DNA from: JBMYZL01 sp049610385 | Lineage (GTDB): Bacteria > Bacteroidota > Bacteroidia > Flavobacteriales_D > Sanyastnellaceae | Direction of reading: 5' to 3' | DNA: 17,422 nt | Assembly (NCBI GenBank): GCA_049610385.1 | Contig: JBMYZL010000032.1 | Coordinates: 1 to 17,422 of the forward strand | Shown: positions 1-7,597 of the stretch, piece by piece | Layout: each line of letters begins with the position of its first letter | Numbering within the stretch: position 1 is the first letter of the stretch | The notes under the pieces: model-generated | Told to the model about the DNA's origin: nothing | The model's database searches: none | Seen by the model: only the letters and a program-made list of their open reading frames with translations | Translations under genes and position numbers: made by a program

Positions 1-2
1 TT

Positions 3-545
3 GATGATTTGCGATCCTTGTTTCCAGTCCTGGAATTGGAAGCCCTCATCGGTGTGCAAGAAGAATTGGCTCTGACCACCAGAACAAATGGCAATGGCAA
101 TGGTAATGGCAATGGTCATTCGGTGGAGTCGCCTGAGAAAGCAAACACAATCGAGCTTGGCCGAATTTCAGAAAAAGAACTCGAATCGGCGATCGAATCA
201 GCCGTGGAGTCAGGAACAGAGCCGGCCATTACGCACTTCTACACGAAAGTGGGTAACAAGTTACGTCGGATCAATGTTGAAGAAATCCGTTACATCGAAG
301 TGGAAGGGAAGTACAGTGCCATTCATGTCGGTGAGCGCAAGTACAATGTCAAGGCCTCTCTCAAGGACCTTCTGAACAAGTTGCCGTATGAGGGCTTCGT
401 TCGAGTCAGTCGAAATTTTGTCATCAACATTGAACACATCGACCACATCGATACCTTTCAATACACCATCCGCATCGGGGAGAAAGAAATCCCAATCAGC
501 CGGACTTACAAGGAGAATTTGATGCGACACATCCAGATGCTGTAG
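3..545 (+). CDS. LytTR-domain DNA-binding regulator, 5' end outside window
   Basis: The C-terminal ~105 residues (about codons 75-178 counted from a TTG at 9) form a LytTR domain: an FYTKVG start, an IRYIEVEGKYSAIHV strand/loop, a LKDLLNKLP helix and an FVRVSRNFVINIEHI core. LytTR domains bind DNA as the output of response regulators. The frame stays open to the window edge with no ATG, so the gene very probably starts upstream; the TTG at 9 is only a fallback start. The ~70 residues before LytTR do not look like the end of a standard receiver domain, so the N-terminal domain is undetermined. They include five Asn-Gly pairs encoded by a hexamer repeat, followed by an acidic stretch. The stop is TAG at 543-545, 6 nt from the end of a convergent gene. 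No hairpin with a T-run was seen between them. The LytTR call is firm; the full architecture is not visible. Confidence 0.85.
   Translation, partial: DDLRSLFPVLELEALIGVQEELALTTRTNGNGNGNGNGHSVESPEKANTIELGRISEKELESAIESAVESGTEPAITHFYTKVGNKLRRINVEEIRYIEVEGKYSAIHVGERKYNVKASLKDLLNKLPYEGFVRVSRNFVINIEHIDHIDTFQYTIRIGEKEIPISRTYKENLMRHIQML
87..116 (+). repeat. AATGGY hexamer microsatellite (5 units) in regulator linker
   Basis: Five in-frame copies of AATGGC/AATGGT run in tandem and encode (Asn-Gly)5 just before the acidic linker and LytTR domain. Because the unit is 6 bp, gain or loss of copies changes linker length without shifting the frame. The third-position changes (C or T) show the array is slightly diverged. 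Confidence 0.9.
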
Positions 546-551
546 AACCTT

Positions 552-932
552 TCAGATGGTCTCCATTAACCATCGGTGACCGGTGACTAAAATGCGCTTT
601 GCGAAAACCAGTTCTTCAATGGGAAGCAACTGGTTTTCTTGTTTCAAGATGAATCCATCTGAGGTCTTGCTAACCACCATCTCAGAATGGCCTCTAAGGG
701 GATTTTTCCATTTCACGAGAAGAATGTCTTCATGAAACACCCATCGTCCCCGTGCATCTTGAATACAGGTGCAATGGTCTTTGACACAACCATCTTTTGT
801 GACATCTGCTGCAGAATGACCGCGCCACCACATGCCATCTAAACTGAACCATTCACGGTCATTGAGAAGTCGAATGTAGCCGAGGATGCGGCTCCCTTGG
901 CGGAGCCTAAATTCAGGTTGGACGCCGTGCAT
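552..932 (-). CDS. Hypothetical protein, 126 aa
   Basis: Family not recognised. The ATG at 932-930 gives a 126-residue protein with no signal peptide or membrane segment. It is rich in Trp (W28, W35, W36, W64, W75, W121) and basic residues, alternates hydrophobic and polar residues as in a small beta-rich fold, and has a Cys cluster (C49, C54, C56). It fills the only sizeable space between the LytTR gene and glnS, is convergent with the former (6 nt gap) and divergent from the latter (42 nt to the glnS ATG). A TAGCTTTG element sits only 4 nt upstream of the ATG, so either the mRNA is nearly leaderless or translation starts at a later codon (next Met is residue 34, giving 93 aa). The sequence looks protein-like rather than random, but there is no homology support. 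Confidence 0.55.
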   Translation of the reverse strand: MHGVQPEFRLRQGSRILGYIRLLNDREWFSLDGMWWRGHSAADVTKDGCVKDHCTCIQDARGRWVFHEDILLVKWKNPLRGHSEMVVSKTSDGFILKQENQLLPIEELVFAKRILVTGHRWLMETI

Positions 933-936
933 GTGA

Positions 937-964
937 CAAAGCTAAGATGTATTTTTGCAGCCAA
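937..964 (-). promoter_or_regulatory. Candidate minus-strand promoter for the 126-aa hypothetical gene
   Basis: Read on the minus strand, TTG (964-962) is followed after 17 nt by TAGCTTTG (944-937), a perfect match to the Bacteroidota -7 element TAnnTTTG with acceptable spacing to a -33 element. It lies almost on the ATG of the minus-strand gene, implying a very short or absent leader. It is based on consensus only. Confidence 0.35.
950..957 (+). promoter_or_regulatory. Candidate -7 element for glnS
   Basis: TATTTTTG matches TAnnTTTG exactly and ends 17 nt before the glnS ATG, a usual distance for short Bacteroidota leaders. No convincing -33 TTTG lies 17-20 nt upstream. The element is back to back with the minus-strand element at 944-937, giving a compact divergent promoter. 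Confidence 0.4.
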
Positions 965-974
965 GTCCAACGAA

Positions 975-2648
975 ATGCAAGAAGATCGAAACCCAGGGAA
1001 ATCCAAGAACTTCATCGAACAGAAGATTGAACGGGATTTGGCTGAGGGCAAACATGGAGGGCGCATCTTGACCCGCTTTCCGCCAGAACCGAATGGTTAT
1101 TTGCATATCGGCCATGCCAAGGCGATATGCGTGAGTTTTGGTCTAGCAGCAAAGTACAATGGCGCCACCAACCTCCGGTTTGACGACACGAATCCGGAAA
1201 AAGAAAGTACGGAATATGTCGAGGCCATTCGCAAAGACGTGTCTTGGCTTGGATTCAAGTGGAAATCAGAGCACTTCACGAGTGATTATTTCCAACAGTT
1301 GTTTGAATTTGCTTTGAAATTGATCCGGGATGGAAACGCCTATGTCGATGACCAATCTCCTGATCAAATTGCCTCACAAAAAGGGGCACCTGGACAGCCT
1401 GGAATCAATAGCGCGTTCCGAGATCGCAGCCCTGAAGAGAATGAACATTTGTTCATGCAAATGAAAAATGGAGAATTTCCTGAAGGTCATTGTGTGCTTC
1501 GAGCCAAAATTGACATGGCTCATGAAAACATGTTGATGCGCGACCCATTGATGTACCGCATCAAACATGTTGAGCATCACAGAACAGGTTCTGATTGGTG
1601 CATTTACCCCATGTATGATTTTGCACATGGACAATCCGATTCCATCGAAAACATCACCCACAGTCTTTGCTCTTTGGAATTTGAGAATCACCGACCGCTT
1701 TACAATTGGTTCATCGAAAAATTGGGCATATTCCCCAGTGAACAAACCGAATTTGCACGGCTCAATTTGAACTACACCATCATGTCCAAGCGGAAATTGC
1801 TGAGATTAGTGGATGAAAACAAAGTCTCCGGATGGGATGACCCTCGAATGCCCACATTGAGTGGCCTGCGTCGAAGGGGGTACACCCCAGAATCCATTCG
1901 TTTGTTTGCCGATCGAGTGGGTTTGGCCAAGCGCAATAACGTCATCGATTTCAGCCTGTTGGAGTGGGCCTTGCGCGACCATTTGAACCGAGAAGCGCCG
2001 CGCGTCATGGCCGTATTGAATCCCGTTAAGCTCAAGGTGTTGAATTATCCGGAAGGTGAGGTGGAATTCCTGCCCACGGTGAACAACCCTGAGGATCCTG
2101 AATCTGGCACACGTGAACTCCCTTTCGGTCGAGAATTGTGGATGGAGGCTGAAGATTTCAAATTGGAGGCGAACAAAAAATGGTTTCGTTTGGCACCTGG
2201 CAAAACAGTCCGACTCAAATCAGCATACATCGTCCGTTACGTGGATCATGTGCTCAATGAAGCGAATGAGGTCAGCGAGGTCCATGTGGAGTACTTTCCA
2301 GATTCCAAAAGCGGACAAGACACTTCGGGCATCAAGGCCAAGGGAACGTTGCATTGGGTTCATGCCGGTTCAGCCATCGATGCCGAAGTCCGGTTGTACG
2401 ATCGTCTTTTCAATGACCCGACTCCAGATGGGCACGGCGATGTCGATTTCATGTCATTCTTGAACCCCAGCAGCTTACAAGTCTTGACAGGCTGTAAACT
2501 TGAACCCAGTTTAAGAGAGGCTCCTTTGGGCGTGCAATATCAATTCACCCGACTTGGATACTTTACCAGAGACCCAGAAGGCCAAAAAGAAGGAGGTCTG
2601 GTGTTCAATCGTGCTGTAACCCTGAAGGACGGTTGGAAGGGGCAATAA
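975..2648 (+). CDS. glnS: Glutaminyl-tRNA synthetase
   Basis: Class I aminoacyl-tRNA synthetase that charges tRNA-Gln with glutamine using ATP, in the cytoplasm. It has 557 residues from the ATG at 975, close to the usual ~550. The protein reads FPPEPNGYLHIGHAKA near residues 35-50 with the HIGH signature at 44-47, the LRFDDTNP block at 68-74, YPMYDFAH at 211-218, a KMSKS-equivalent MSKRK at 270-274 followed by GWDDPRMPTLSGLRRRG, and the C-terminal beta-barrel anticodon-binding region ending VFNRAVTLKDGW. An extension back to TTG at 897 is possible, but it would overlap the divergent gene and has no family counterpart. The gene is convergent with cca (23 nt gap, no obvious terminator). Having GlnRS means Gln-tRNA can be made directly rather than only through the amidotransferase route. 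Confidence 0.97.
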   Translation: MQEDRNPGKSKNFIEQKIERDLAEGKHGGRILTRFPPEPNGYLHIGHAKAICVSFGLAAKYNGATNLRFDDTNPEKESTEYVEAIRKDVSWLGFKWKSEHFTSDYFQQLFEFALKLIRDGNAYVDDQSPDQIASQKGAPGQPGINSAFRDRSPEENEHLFMQMKNGEFPEGHCVLRAKIDMAHENMLMRDPLMYRIKHVEHHRTGSDWCIYPMYDFAHGQSDSIENITHSLCSLEFENHRPLYNWFIEKLGIFPSEQTEFARLNLNYTIMSKRKLLRLVDENKVSGWDDPRMPTLSGLRRRGYTPESIRLFADRVGLAKRNNVIDFSLLEWALRDHLNREAPRVMAVLNPVKLKVLNYPEGEVEFLPTVNNPEDPESGTRELPFGRELWMEAEDFKLEANKKWFRLAPGKTVRLKSAYIVRYVDHVLNEANEVSEVHVEYFPDSKSGQDTSGIKAKGTLHWVHAGSAIDAEVRLYDRLFNDPTPDGHGDVDFMSFLNPSSLQVLTGCKLEPSLREAPLGVQYQFTRLGYFTRDPEGQKEGGLVFNRAVTLKDGWKGQ

Positions 2649-2671
2649 GTCGCTGCTGACTCACTGTTTCC

Positions 2672-4096
2672 TCAAGAGCCTTTAGGTGCAATGGGAGAGA
2701 GGTCCATGGTTTTTCCCAGTTCGACCATCAAATCCCACGCGGCTTGGCGTTCATTGGGGATGTCTCCATCCAAAATGGCTTCTTTGATTGCCTTCTTGAT
2801 GTAGCCGACAGGTTTGCTCGGCGGAATGCCAAATGCACCCATGATTTCCTCTCCACTGATGGGCGGTTGGAAATTCCTCACATGGTCTTTTTCCTCAACT
2901 TCTTTCAATTTGTCAATGACCGCATCATAGTTCCGGAGGTATCGTTTGACTTTTGCCTCATTTTTGGACGTGATGTCCGCACGACATAGGACCATGAGAT
3001 CGTCGATGTCATCACCGGCTTCAAAAAGCAACCGACGAACTGCGCTGTCTGTGATTTCATTTTTCGTCAAAGCAATGGGCCGCAGGTGAAGCAAAACCAA
3101 TTTTTGTACATACTTCATTTTTCCATCCAATGGCAACTTGAGACGCTTGAAAATCCTGGGAACCATTCTAGATCCTCGGTCTTCATGACCATGAAAAGTC
3201 CAGCCATGATCTGGATGAAACCTTTTGGTGGGTGGCTTGGCGATATCATGCATGATGGCAGCCCACCGCAACCACAAATCGTCAGAAACTTCGGACACAT
3301 TGTCAAGCACTTCCAACGTGTGGTAAAAATTGTCTTTGTGACCGATTCCATTGCGCCATTCAACCCCCTGAAGTGCAGCCATCTCCGGAAAAAAGCGATG
3401 AAGCAATCGGGTTTTGAAAAGCAATTTGAACCCAACAGAAGGCCGGTTGGATAAAATAATTTTGTTCAATTCCGTGTGAATCCGCTCACTGGAAATGATG
3501 TCCAACCTTTCGCTGTTGCGTTGAATCGACTTCAAATTGACCTCAGTAATCCGAAACCCCAGTTGTGAGGCAAAGCGAACCGCTCTGAGCATTCGGAGCG
3601 GGTCATCACTGTAGGTCACATCCGGATCCAGTGGCGTTCGAATTCGACCACTTCGCAAATCCGTCACACCATCGAAAGGATCAACCAATAGCCCGTATGT
3701 CTGCGCGTTCAAGCTCAAGGCCAAGGCATTGATGGTGAAGTCTCGTCGTTGTTGATCATCCTCGATGGTGCCATTTTCCACGATGGGTTTTCGGCTTCCT
3801 CGTTCATAGGATTCCTTTCGGGCCCCGACAAACTCCACTTCCAAATCACCACACCGGAACATCGCAGTTCCAAAATTTCGAAAAACGCTGACCTTTCCTG
3901 CTCGCAATTCATCAGCCGTCTTCTCCGCCAAGTCGATGCCACTGCCTTCAACAACAATGTCGATGTCCTTGCATGGACGACCCAAAAGCAAATCTCTTGT
4001 AAAACCACCTATAGCAAAAGCCCGCTGGCCTTTGGCATCTGCCAAACGGCCGATAGTCTTGAACAGTGGATGTTGAAGATGCTCAGCGTAATTCAT
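2672..4096 (-). CDS. cca: CCA-adding tRNA nucleotidyltransferase with HD domain
   Basis: Adds or repairs the 3' CCA end of tRNA using CTP and ATP. With the ATG at 4096 the protein has 474 residues. The nucleotidyltransferase head shows GGFTRDLLLG at ~30-39, then the metal-binding DID (D44, D46), the RRDFTINAL block at ~117-125 and the DDPLRMLRAVRFA motif at ~164-176. After the RNA-binding helices comes an HD domain with H259, H283-D284 and a FHGHEDRG segment at ~301-308, typical of the head-plus-HD architecture in Bacteroidota. A GTG at 4117 would add 7 residues; the ATG start fits the family better (MNYAEHLQHPLF...). It is the last gene of the phoH-purC-tsaC-cca group, 33 nt after the preceding stop. 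The tRNA gene in this window lacks an encoded CCA and so would need such an enzyme. Confidence 0.95.
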   Translation of the reverse strand: MNYAEHLQHPLFKTIGRLADAKGQRAFAIGGFTRDLLLGRPCKDIDIVVEGSGIDLAEKTADELRAGKVSVFRNFGTAMFRCGDLEVEFVGARKESYERGSRKPIVENGTIEDDQQRRDFTINALALSLNAQTYGLLVDPFDGVTDLRSGRIRTPLDPDVTYSDDPLRMLRAVRFASQLGFRITEVNLKSIQRNSERLDIISSERIHTELNKIILSNRPSVGFKLLFKTRLLHRFFPEMAALQGVEWRNGIGHKDNFYHTLEVLDNVSEVSDDLWLRWAAIMHDIAKPPTKRFHPDHGWTFHGHEDRGSRMVPRIFKRLKLPLDGKMKYVQKLVLLHLRPIALTKNEITDSAVRRLLFEAGDDIDDLMVLCRADITSKNEAKVKRYLRNYDAVIDKLKEVEEKDHVRNFQPPISGEEIMGAFGIPPSKPVGYIKKAIKEAILDGDIPNERQAAWDLMVELGKTMDLSPIAPKGS

Positions 4097-4129
4097 CAAT
4101 GACGGTTTCCCAAACACAAAAGTAAGCCT

Positions 4130-4729
4130 TCAATCCCGCAACAATTCAAAGCGTCCTTGTTCATCGAATGCCACCATCATCGATGGACGACCTGACAAAA
4201 TCTCATCATGACGATGGATTGACACATGGCCGACGGATTCTCGAACAACCGACGGTACGGCTTGGAGCGAAGTAGGTGAAAGTCCGCCATGAAGGTTTGC
4301 ACTGGTGGATGCCAAAGCGCCACCGGCACCACGAATCACAAATGCGGTGTAAGGATCATACTGGACCCATCGAACAGCCATCCGTCGGTCCTCTCCCAAA
4401 CATGCAGAACTCCATGATTTGTTGCTTGTCGTCTCACTCAAGAAAGTAATGGGTCGGTTGCTGGATTCCAGCAGAGACCAAGCCCCATCCGGTAAATTGG
4501 GCAACAAACGATCCAGTTCACCCTCATCAGCAACCAACACCAGAATGGGCTGGGTCTCTTTTCGACCTTTCATTTTGTTCATGGAACGCACAACGGAATC
4601 GTTGAAAGGGTCTGCAGCGAGGCCCCATACGGTGTCAGTGGGGTGCAGGAGGACTTGCCCCGACTTGATGCAAGTAATGGCCTCCAAAGCGTCTTGTTGC
4701 CAAGCAGGTGGTTTGCCTTTTCTCCCCAT
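4130..4729 (-). CDS. tsaC: Threonylcarbamoyl-AMP synthase (Sua5/YciO/YrdC family)
   Basis: Single-domain YrdC-fold protein of 199 residues. Family members make L-threonylcarbamoyl-AMP from threonine, bicarbonate and ATP for the t6A37 modification of ANN-decoding tRNAs. Visible family features are GQVLLHPTDTVWGLAAD at ~24-40, the basic KGR motif at ~54-56 followed by PILVLV, RPITFL at ~92-97, STSAN at 141-145 and a C-terminal SGRPSMMV segment. It lacks the extra C-terminal domain of long Sua5 proteins. It starts at ATG 4729, only 3 nt after the purC stop, so the two are probably cotranscribed. A YciO-like paralogue with another role is the main alternative; nothing here excludes it, but the general pattern matches the ~200-residue Bacteroidota synthase. 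Confidence 0.85.
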   Translation of the reverse strand: MGRKGKPPAWQQDALEAITCIKSGQVLLHPTDTVWGLAADPFNDSVVRSMNKMKGRKETQPILVLVADEGELDRLLPNLPDGAWSLLESSNRPITFLSETTSNKSWSSACLGEDRRMAVRWVQYDPYTAFVIRGAGGALASTSANLHGGLSPTSLQAVPSVVRESVGHVSIHRHDEILSGRPSMMVAFDEQGRFELLRD

Positions 4730-4732
4730 GAA

Positions 4733-5695
4733 TTAGGTGGTCAAGGATTCGCTTCTTACTGAATTCAAGTAGGAAATCACCTTGGATTCTAAATCGGCCA
4801 AAGGATCTGGATTCAACCCATTAAATGACTTTCCAGTCAATCGCTCGTAAAGCTCAATGTATCTGGATGAGACAAGTTGAACAAAGTCGTCTGTCATTTC
4901 GGGCACTTGTTGGTCCACTTTTCCCATGAAACCATGGTCCATCAACCACTCACGAACAAATTCTTTGCTCAATTGCCGTTGTGGTTGGCCCAGGCGCTGC
5001 CGTTCTGCATAGCCGTCAGCATAAAAATATCGGGAACTGTCCGGCGTGTGAATCTCATCGATGAGCATCAGTTGGCCTTCCTTCAAGCCAAATTCGTATT
5101 TCGTATCCACCAGAATCAAACCTTGTTCAGCAGCCATTTCACAGCCCCGTTGGAACAATGCCTGGGTGATGCGCTCCATTTCGGAATAGACGGACTCATC
5201 TATCAACCCTTGGGTCAAAATCTCTTCACGACTGATGTCTTCATCGTGGCCTTCTTGGGCCTTTGTGGCCGGGGTGATGATCGGTGTCGAAAAACGATCA
5301 TGCTCGCGCATTCCTTCTGGCATTTCTACACCGCAAAGCCGCCGATGACCAGCTGCATACATCCGCCAGGCGTGCCCCGTCAAATGCCCTCGAATCACCA
5401 TTTCAATCCGAATGGGTTCACATTGGTGCCCAATGGTAACATGGCTGTGTGGAGCCCCGAGTTTCCATGTGGGAACGATGTCAGATACCGCGTCCAGGAA
5501 ATGATTGGCCACACCATTCAAAACCGCCCCTTTGTGGGGTATTCCTCGTGGCAGAACAACATCGAAAGCAGAAATGCGATCAGACACAATGCCGATGATT
5601 CGACCATCAGCCAAGCTGTACATGTCACGCACCTTGCCATGATAGGCCGAAGTCTGACCGGGAAAATGGAAGTCAGTGTGAAGAATTGTTGTCAT
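4733..5695 (-). CDS. purC: SAICAR synthetase (phosphoribosylaminoimidazole-succinocarboxamide synthase)
   Basis: Joins CAIR and aspartate with ATP to make SAICAR in de novo purine synthesis; cytoplasmic. It has 320 residues from the ATG at 5695. Motifs in order are HGKVRDMY at ~19-26, SDRISAFDVVLPRGIPHKG at ~38-56, EMVIRGHLTGHAW at ~98-110, GLILVDTKYEFG at ~192-203 and LIDEIHTPDSSRYF at ~211-224. Length and motifs fit the ~300-residue PurC type rather than the ~237-residue E. coli type. This start puts the first 23 nt inside the 3' end of phoH in a different frame. Upstream in-frame starts exist (ATG 5746, TTG 5800) but would extend the overlap and precede the conserved region. No other pur genes are adjacent. 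Confidence 0.95.
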   Translation of the reverse strand: MTTILHTDFHFPGQTSAYHGKVRDMYSLADGRIIGIVSDRISAFDVVLPRGIPHKGAVLNGVANHFLDAVSDIVPTWKLGAPHSHVTIGHQCEPIRIEMVIRGHLTGHAWRMYAAGHRRLCGVEMPEGMREHDRFSTPIITPATKAQEGHDEDISREEILTQGLIDESVYSEMERITQALFQRGCEMAAEQGLILVDTKYEFGLKEGQLMLIDEIHTPDSSRYFYADGYAERQRLGQPQRQLSKEFVREWLMDHGFMGKVDQQVPEMTDDFVQLVSSRYIELYERLTGKSFNGLNPDPLADLESKVISYLNSVRSESLTT

Positions 5696-6716
5696 TTGAA
5701 GAATGGGAAATGGGCAGGCCTGATTGGCGTCGTTTTCTGAATTCATTTTTTTCTTGTCGCCTCTTTTCTTCATCTGCATCGGCCTTTTCAAAAGCCTCAA
5801 TGACAGCTTTCACCAGGCGATGACGGATCACATCTGCACCCGTCAAATATTGAAAAACAACACCGGATATTTGAGTCAGGTGCTTTTGCGCATAAAACAA
5901 ACCGGAAGTTTGCTTTCGAGGCAAGTCCACTTGTGACGCATCTCCGGTGATGACAAACTTGGCATCTCGCCCCATTCGGGTCAAGAACATCTTCATTTGA
6001 GCTATGGTGGTGTTTTGTGCTTCATCCAAAATGACAAATGCCTTATCCAATGTGCGTCCCCGCATGAATGCCAACGGCGCCACCTCAATCACCCCCTTTT
6101 CCATGTGGTCAGCAACCTTTTCATAGGGCAACATGTCCAACAAGGCGTCGTACAATGGCTGCAAATATGGATCTAGTTTTTCTTTCAGATCGCCAGGCAA
6201 AAAACCCAAATTTTCGCCAGCTTCTACAGCTGGACGGGTGAGGATGATTTTTTTGACCCGCTTGTCCTTCAAAGCAGCCACAGCCAGTGCCACAGCCGTG
6301 TAAGTTTTTCCTGTGCCCGCAGGACCCAAGGCAAAAACCATGTCGTGGGCCCGAATGGCCTCCACCAACTTAAGCTGGTTGGGGGTCCGTGCAGCAATTC
6401 TTGTTCCACCTGGCCCATAGACAATGGTGTCATCTTGGTCAGATTGGGTTCTGACATCTGCCTCTTCAGATCGAACCAATCGATCGAGATCATCTTCAGA
6501 TAATCTTCCAAATCGATTGAGGTGCCATAAAATCATCCGCATCACCTCTTCAAACCGCCCCAAGTCCTCTCGATTTCCTTTGGCCTTCACGAGCGTCCCA
6601 CGGGTAACCAAATTCAAGGTTGGAAATGATTTTTTCAGCATCCGCCAATTCCCCTCGTTCACCCCGAGGAAATCAATGGGCTCTATGCCCTCCAATTCAA
6701 TTTCAGTCTGTATCAT
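5673..6716 (-). CDS. phoH: PhoH-family ATPase
   Basis: Cytoplasmic P-loop ATPase of the PhoH/YbeZ family, linked in other bacteria to RNA metabolism and ribosome function. From the ATG at 6716 it has 347 residues: an N-terminal region of ~100 residues with a KH-like character, then the PhoH core with Walker A GPAGTGKT at 131-138, LTRPAVEAGENLGFLPGD at ~159-176, Walker B VILDEAQN at 228-235 and the ITGDASQVDLP motif at ~256-266. The C-terminus is short, charged and low in complexity, and its coding sequence overlaps the purC start by 23 nt. A TTG at 6728 would add four residues; ATG is preferred. It is the first gene of the minus-strand group and divergent from the DUF62 gene by 37 nt. Confidence 0.93.
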   Translation of the reverse strand: MIQTEIELEGIEPIDFLGVNEGNWRMLKKSFPTLNLVTRGTLVKAKGNREDLGRFEEVMRMILWHLNRFGRLSEDDLDRLVRSEEADVRTQSDQDDTIVYGPGGTRIAARTPNQLKLVEAIRAHDMVFALGPAGTGKTYTAVALAVAALKDKRVKKIILTRPAVEAGENLGFLPGDLKEKLDPYLQPLYDALLDMLPYEKVADHMEKGVIEVAPLAFMRGRTLDKAFVILDEAQNTTIAQMKMFLTRMGRDAKFVITGDASQVDLPRKQTSGLFYAQKHLTQISGVVFQYLTGADVIRHRLVKAVIEAFEKADADEEKRRQEKNEFRKRRQSGLPISHSSNDNNSSH

Positions 6717-6725
6717 TTGCCGAGG

Positions 6726-6739
6726 CAAAAGTACGTTTC
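6726..6739. promoter_or_regulatory. Candidate overlapping divergent -7 elements (phoH / DUF62 gene)
   Basis: On the minus strand TACTTTTG (6733-6726) matches TAnnTTTG exactly and lies 9 nt from the phoH ATG. On the plus strand TACGTTTC (6732-6739) matches at all but the last base and lies 14 nt from the GTG of the SAM-hydrolase-like gene. The two share the TA at 6732-6733. No clear -33 elements were found. The intergenic space is only 37 nt, so some signal must lie here or inside the genes. Confidence 0.3.
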
Positions 6740-6753
6740 ACCACCTTTGCATC

Positions 6754-7590
6754 GTGGCGATTGTAACATTCACAACAGATTTTGGTTCCAACAGTTCCGA
6801 CTTGGCCGTTCTAAAAGGCAGTTTGATGCGGCAAGTTCCAGGTGTTCAGTTGGTGGACATTGCCCATGGGGTCAAAAAGTTCGACATTGTTGAGGCTGCA
6901 TTTCATCTTAGAAAAGTCATGTCTCACTTTCCACCGGGAACGATTCACATGGTCGGAGTCCGTTCCACGGCCACATCCGAACATCCTCATCGGGTAGTGG
7001 GAATCAAAGGGTGCTTTGTCATTGCCGCGGACACCGGTGTGTTTTCCCTGATTGATGATGGAGAACCGGATGAAATCCGGGACTTGCATCCCATCCCAGA
7101 TGAAGATATGAAATGGCCCACGTTTCCTGAATTGGAATCCTTCGTGCCCGCTGTGGTGCACTTGGCACAAGGCGGCATGCTCGCCAATTTGGGCACGCCT
7201 GCTGACAGCCTCGTACCGGTGAAGTCGAAAATGCCAAGAGTAGATTCAAATGCCATCATCGGAGAAGTGATTCATGTCGACAACTATGGCAATGCCATCA
7301 CGAACATTTCGCGCGACATGCTCATGGAAGCGGCTGGAACTCGTCCCATTTTGATTCATTTGCGCTCCAGTCGGATGGAAATCAGGACCATCCACAGGCA
7401 ATACGCCGATGTTCCTGTGGGTGAGCGCGTGGCTGTGTTCAATCACTTGGGTTTGTTGGAAATCGCAATGAATAATCATCAAGTTCCGGGTGGCCACGGA
7501 GGTGCAGATTCACTTTTGGGCTTGAAGCGGGGAACGGCCATACGAATTTCCATCGGTGAGGCTGCGCCAGAACCGGGTTTTTTCAGTTGA
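6754..7590 (+). CDS. SAM-hydroxide adenosyltransferase (DUF62) family protein
   Basis: Member of the family that hydrolyses S-adenosylmethionine to adenosine and methionine. The GTG at 6754 is chosen because translation then begins MAIVTFTTDFG, the family's characteristic N-terminus; there is no suitable ATG and upstream codons encode a shadow of phoH. It has 278 residues. Other hallmarks are LKGSL at 20-24, VDIAHGV at 34-40, FPPGTIHMVGV at 59-69, the C-terminal IGEVIHVDNYGNAITNIS at 169-186 and LGLLEIAMN at 232-240. Unusually, the Asp expected after GTxHxVxV is Arg70, and the HGRD segment of canonical enzymes reads PELES (125-129), so the Asp and His of the reported Asp-Arg-His triad are not seen at their expected places. 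This may be a feature of the Bacteroidota branch. Family membership is firm; enzymatic activity is uncertain. Confidence 0.87.
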   Translation: MAIVTFTTDFGSNSSDLAVLKGSLMRQVPGVQLVDIAHGVKKFDIVEAAFHLRKVMSHFPPGTIHMVGVRSTATSEHPHRVVGIKGCFVIAADTGVFSLIDDGEPDEIRDLHPIPDEDMKWPTFPELESFVPAVVHLAQGGMLANLGTPADSLVPVKSKMPRVDSNAIIGEVIHVDNYGNAITNISRDMLMEAAGTRPILIHLRSSRMEIRTIHRQYADVPVGERVAVFNHLGLLEIAMNNHQVPGGHGGADSLLGLKRGTAIRISIGEAAPEPGFFS

Positions 7591-7597
7591 TGAGAGA

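Noticed and set aside
88..375. Frame encoding Met-Ala/Met-Val repeats over the hexamer array
   Set aside because: It is the out-of-frame reading of the Asn-Gly repeat inside the LytTR gene.
546..610. Possible terminator between the convergent LytTR and hypothetical genes (GGTC...GACC and a GGTGAC direct repeat)
   Set aside because: Short arms, long loop and no T-run; probably chance within coding sequence.
897..974. N-terminal extension of GlnRS from TTG 897
   Set aside because: It overlaps the divergent gene and promoter elements, and the extra residues have no family counterpart; ATG 975 gives the usual length.
4877..5740. 287-codon plus-strand frame opposite purC
   Set aside because: Antisense to a well-supported purC with all motifs; its protein has no recognisable organisation.
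6424..6753. N-terminal extension of the DUF62 protein into the phoH region
   Set aside because: This stretch is antisense to phoH and not protein-like; GTG 6754 gives the family start.
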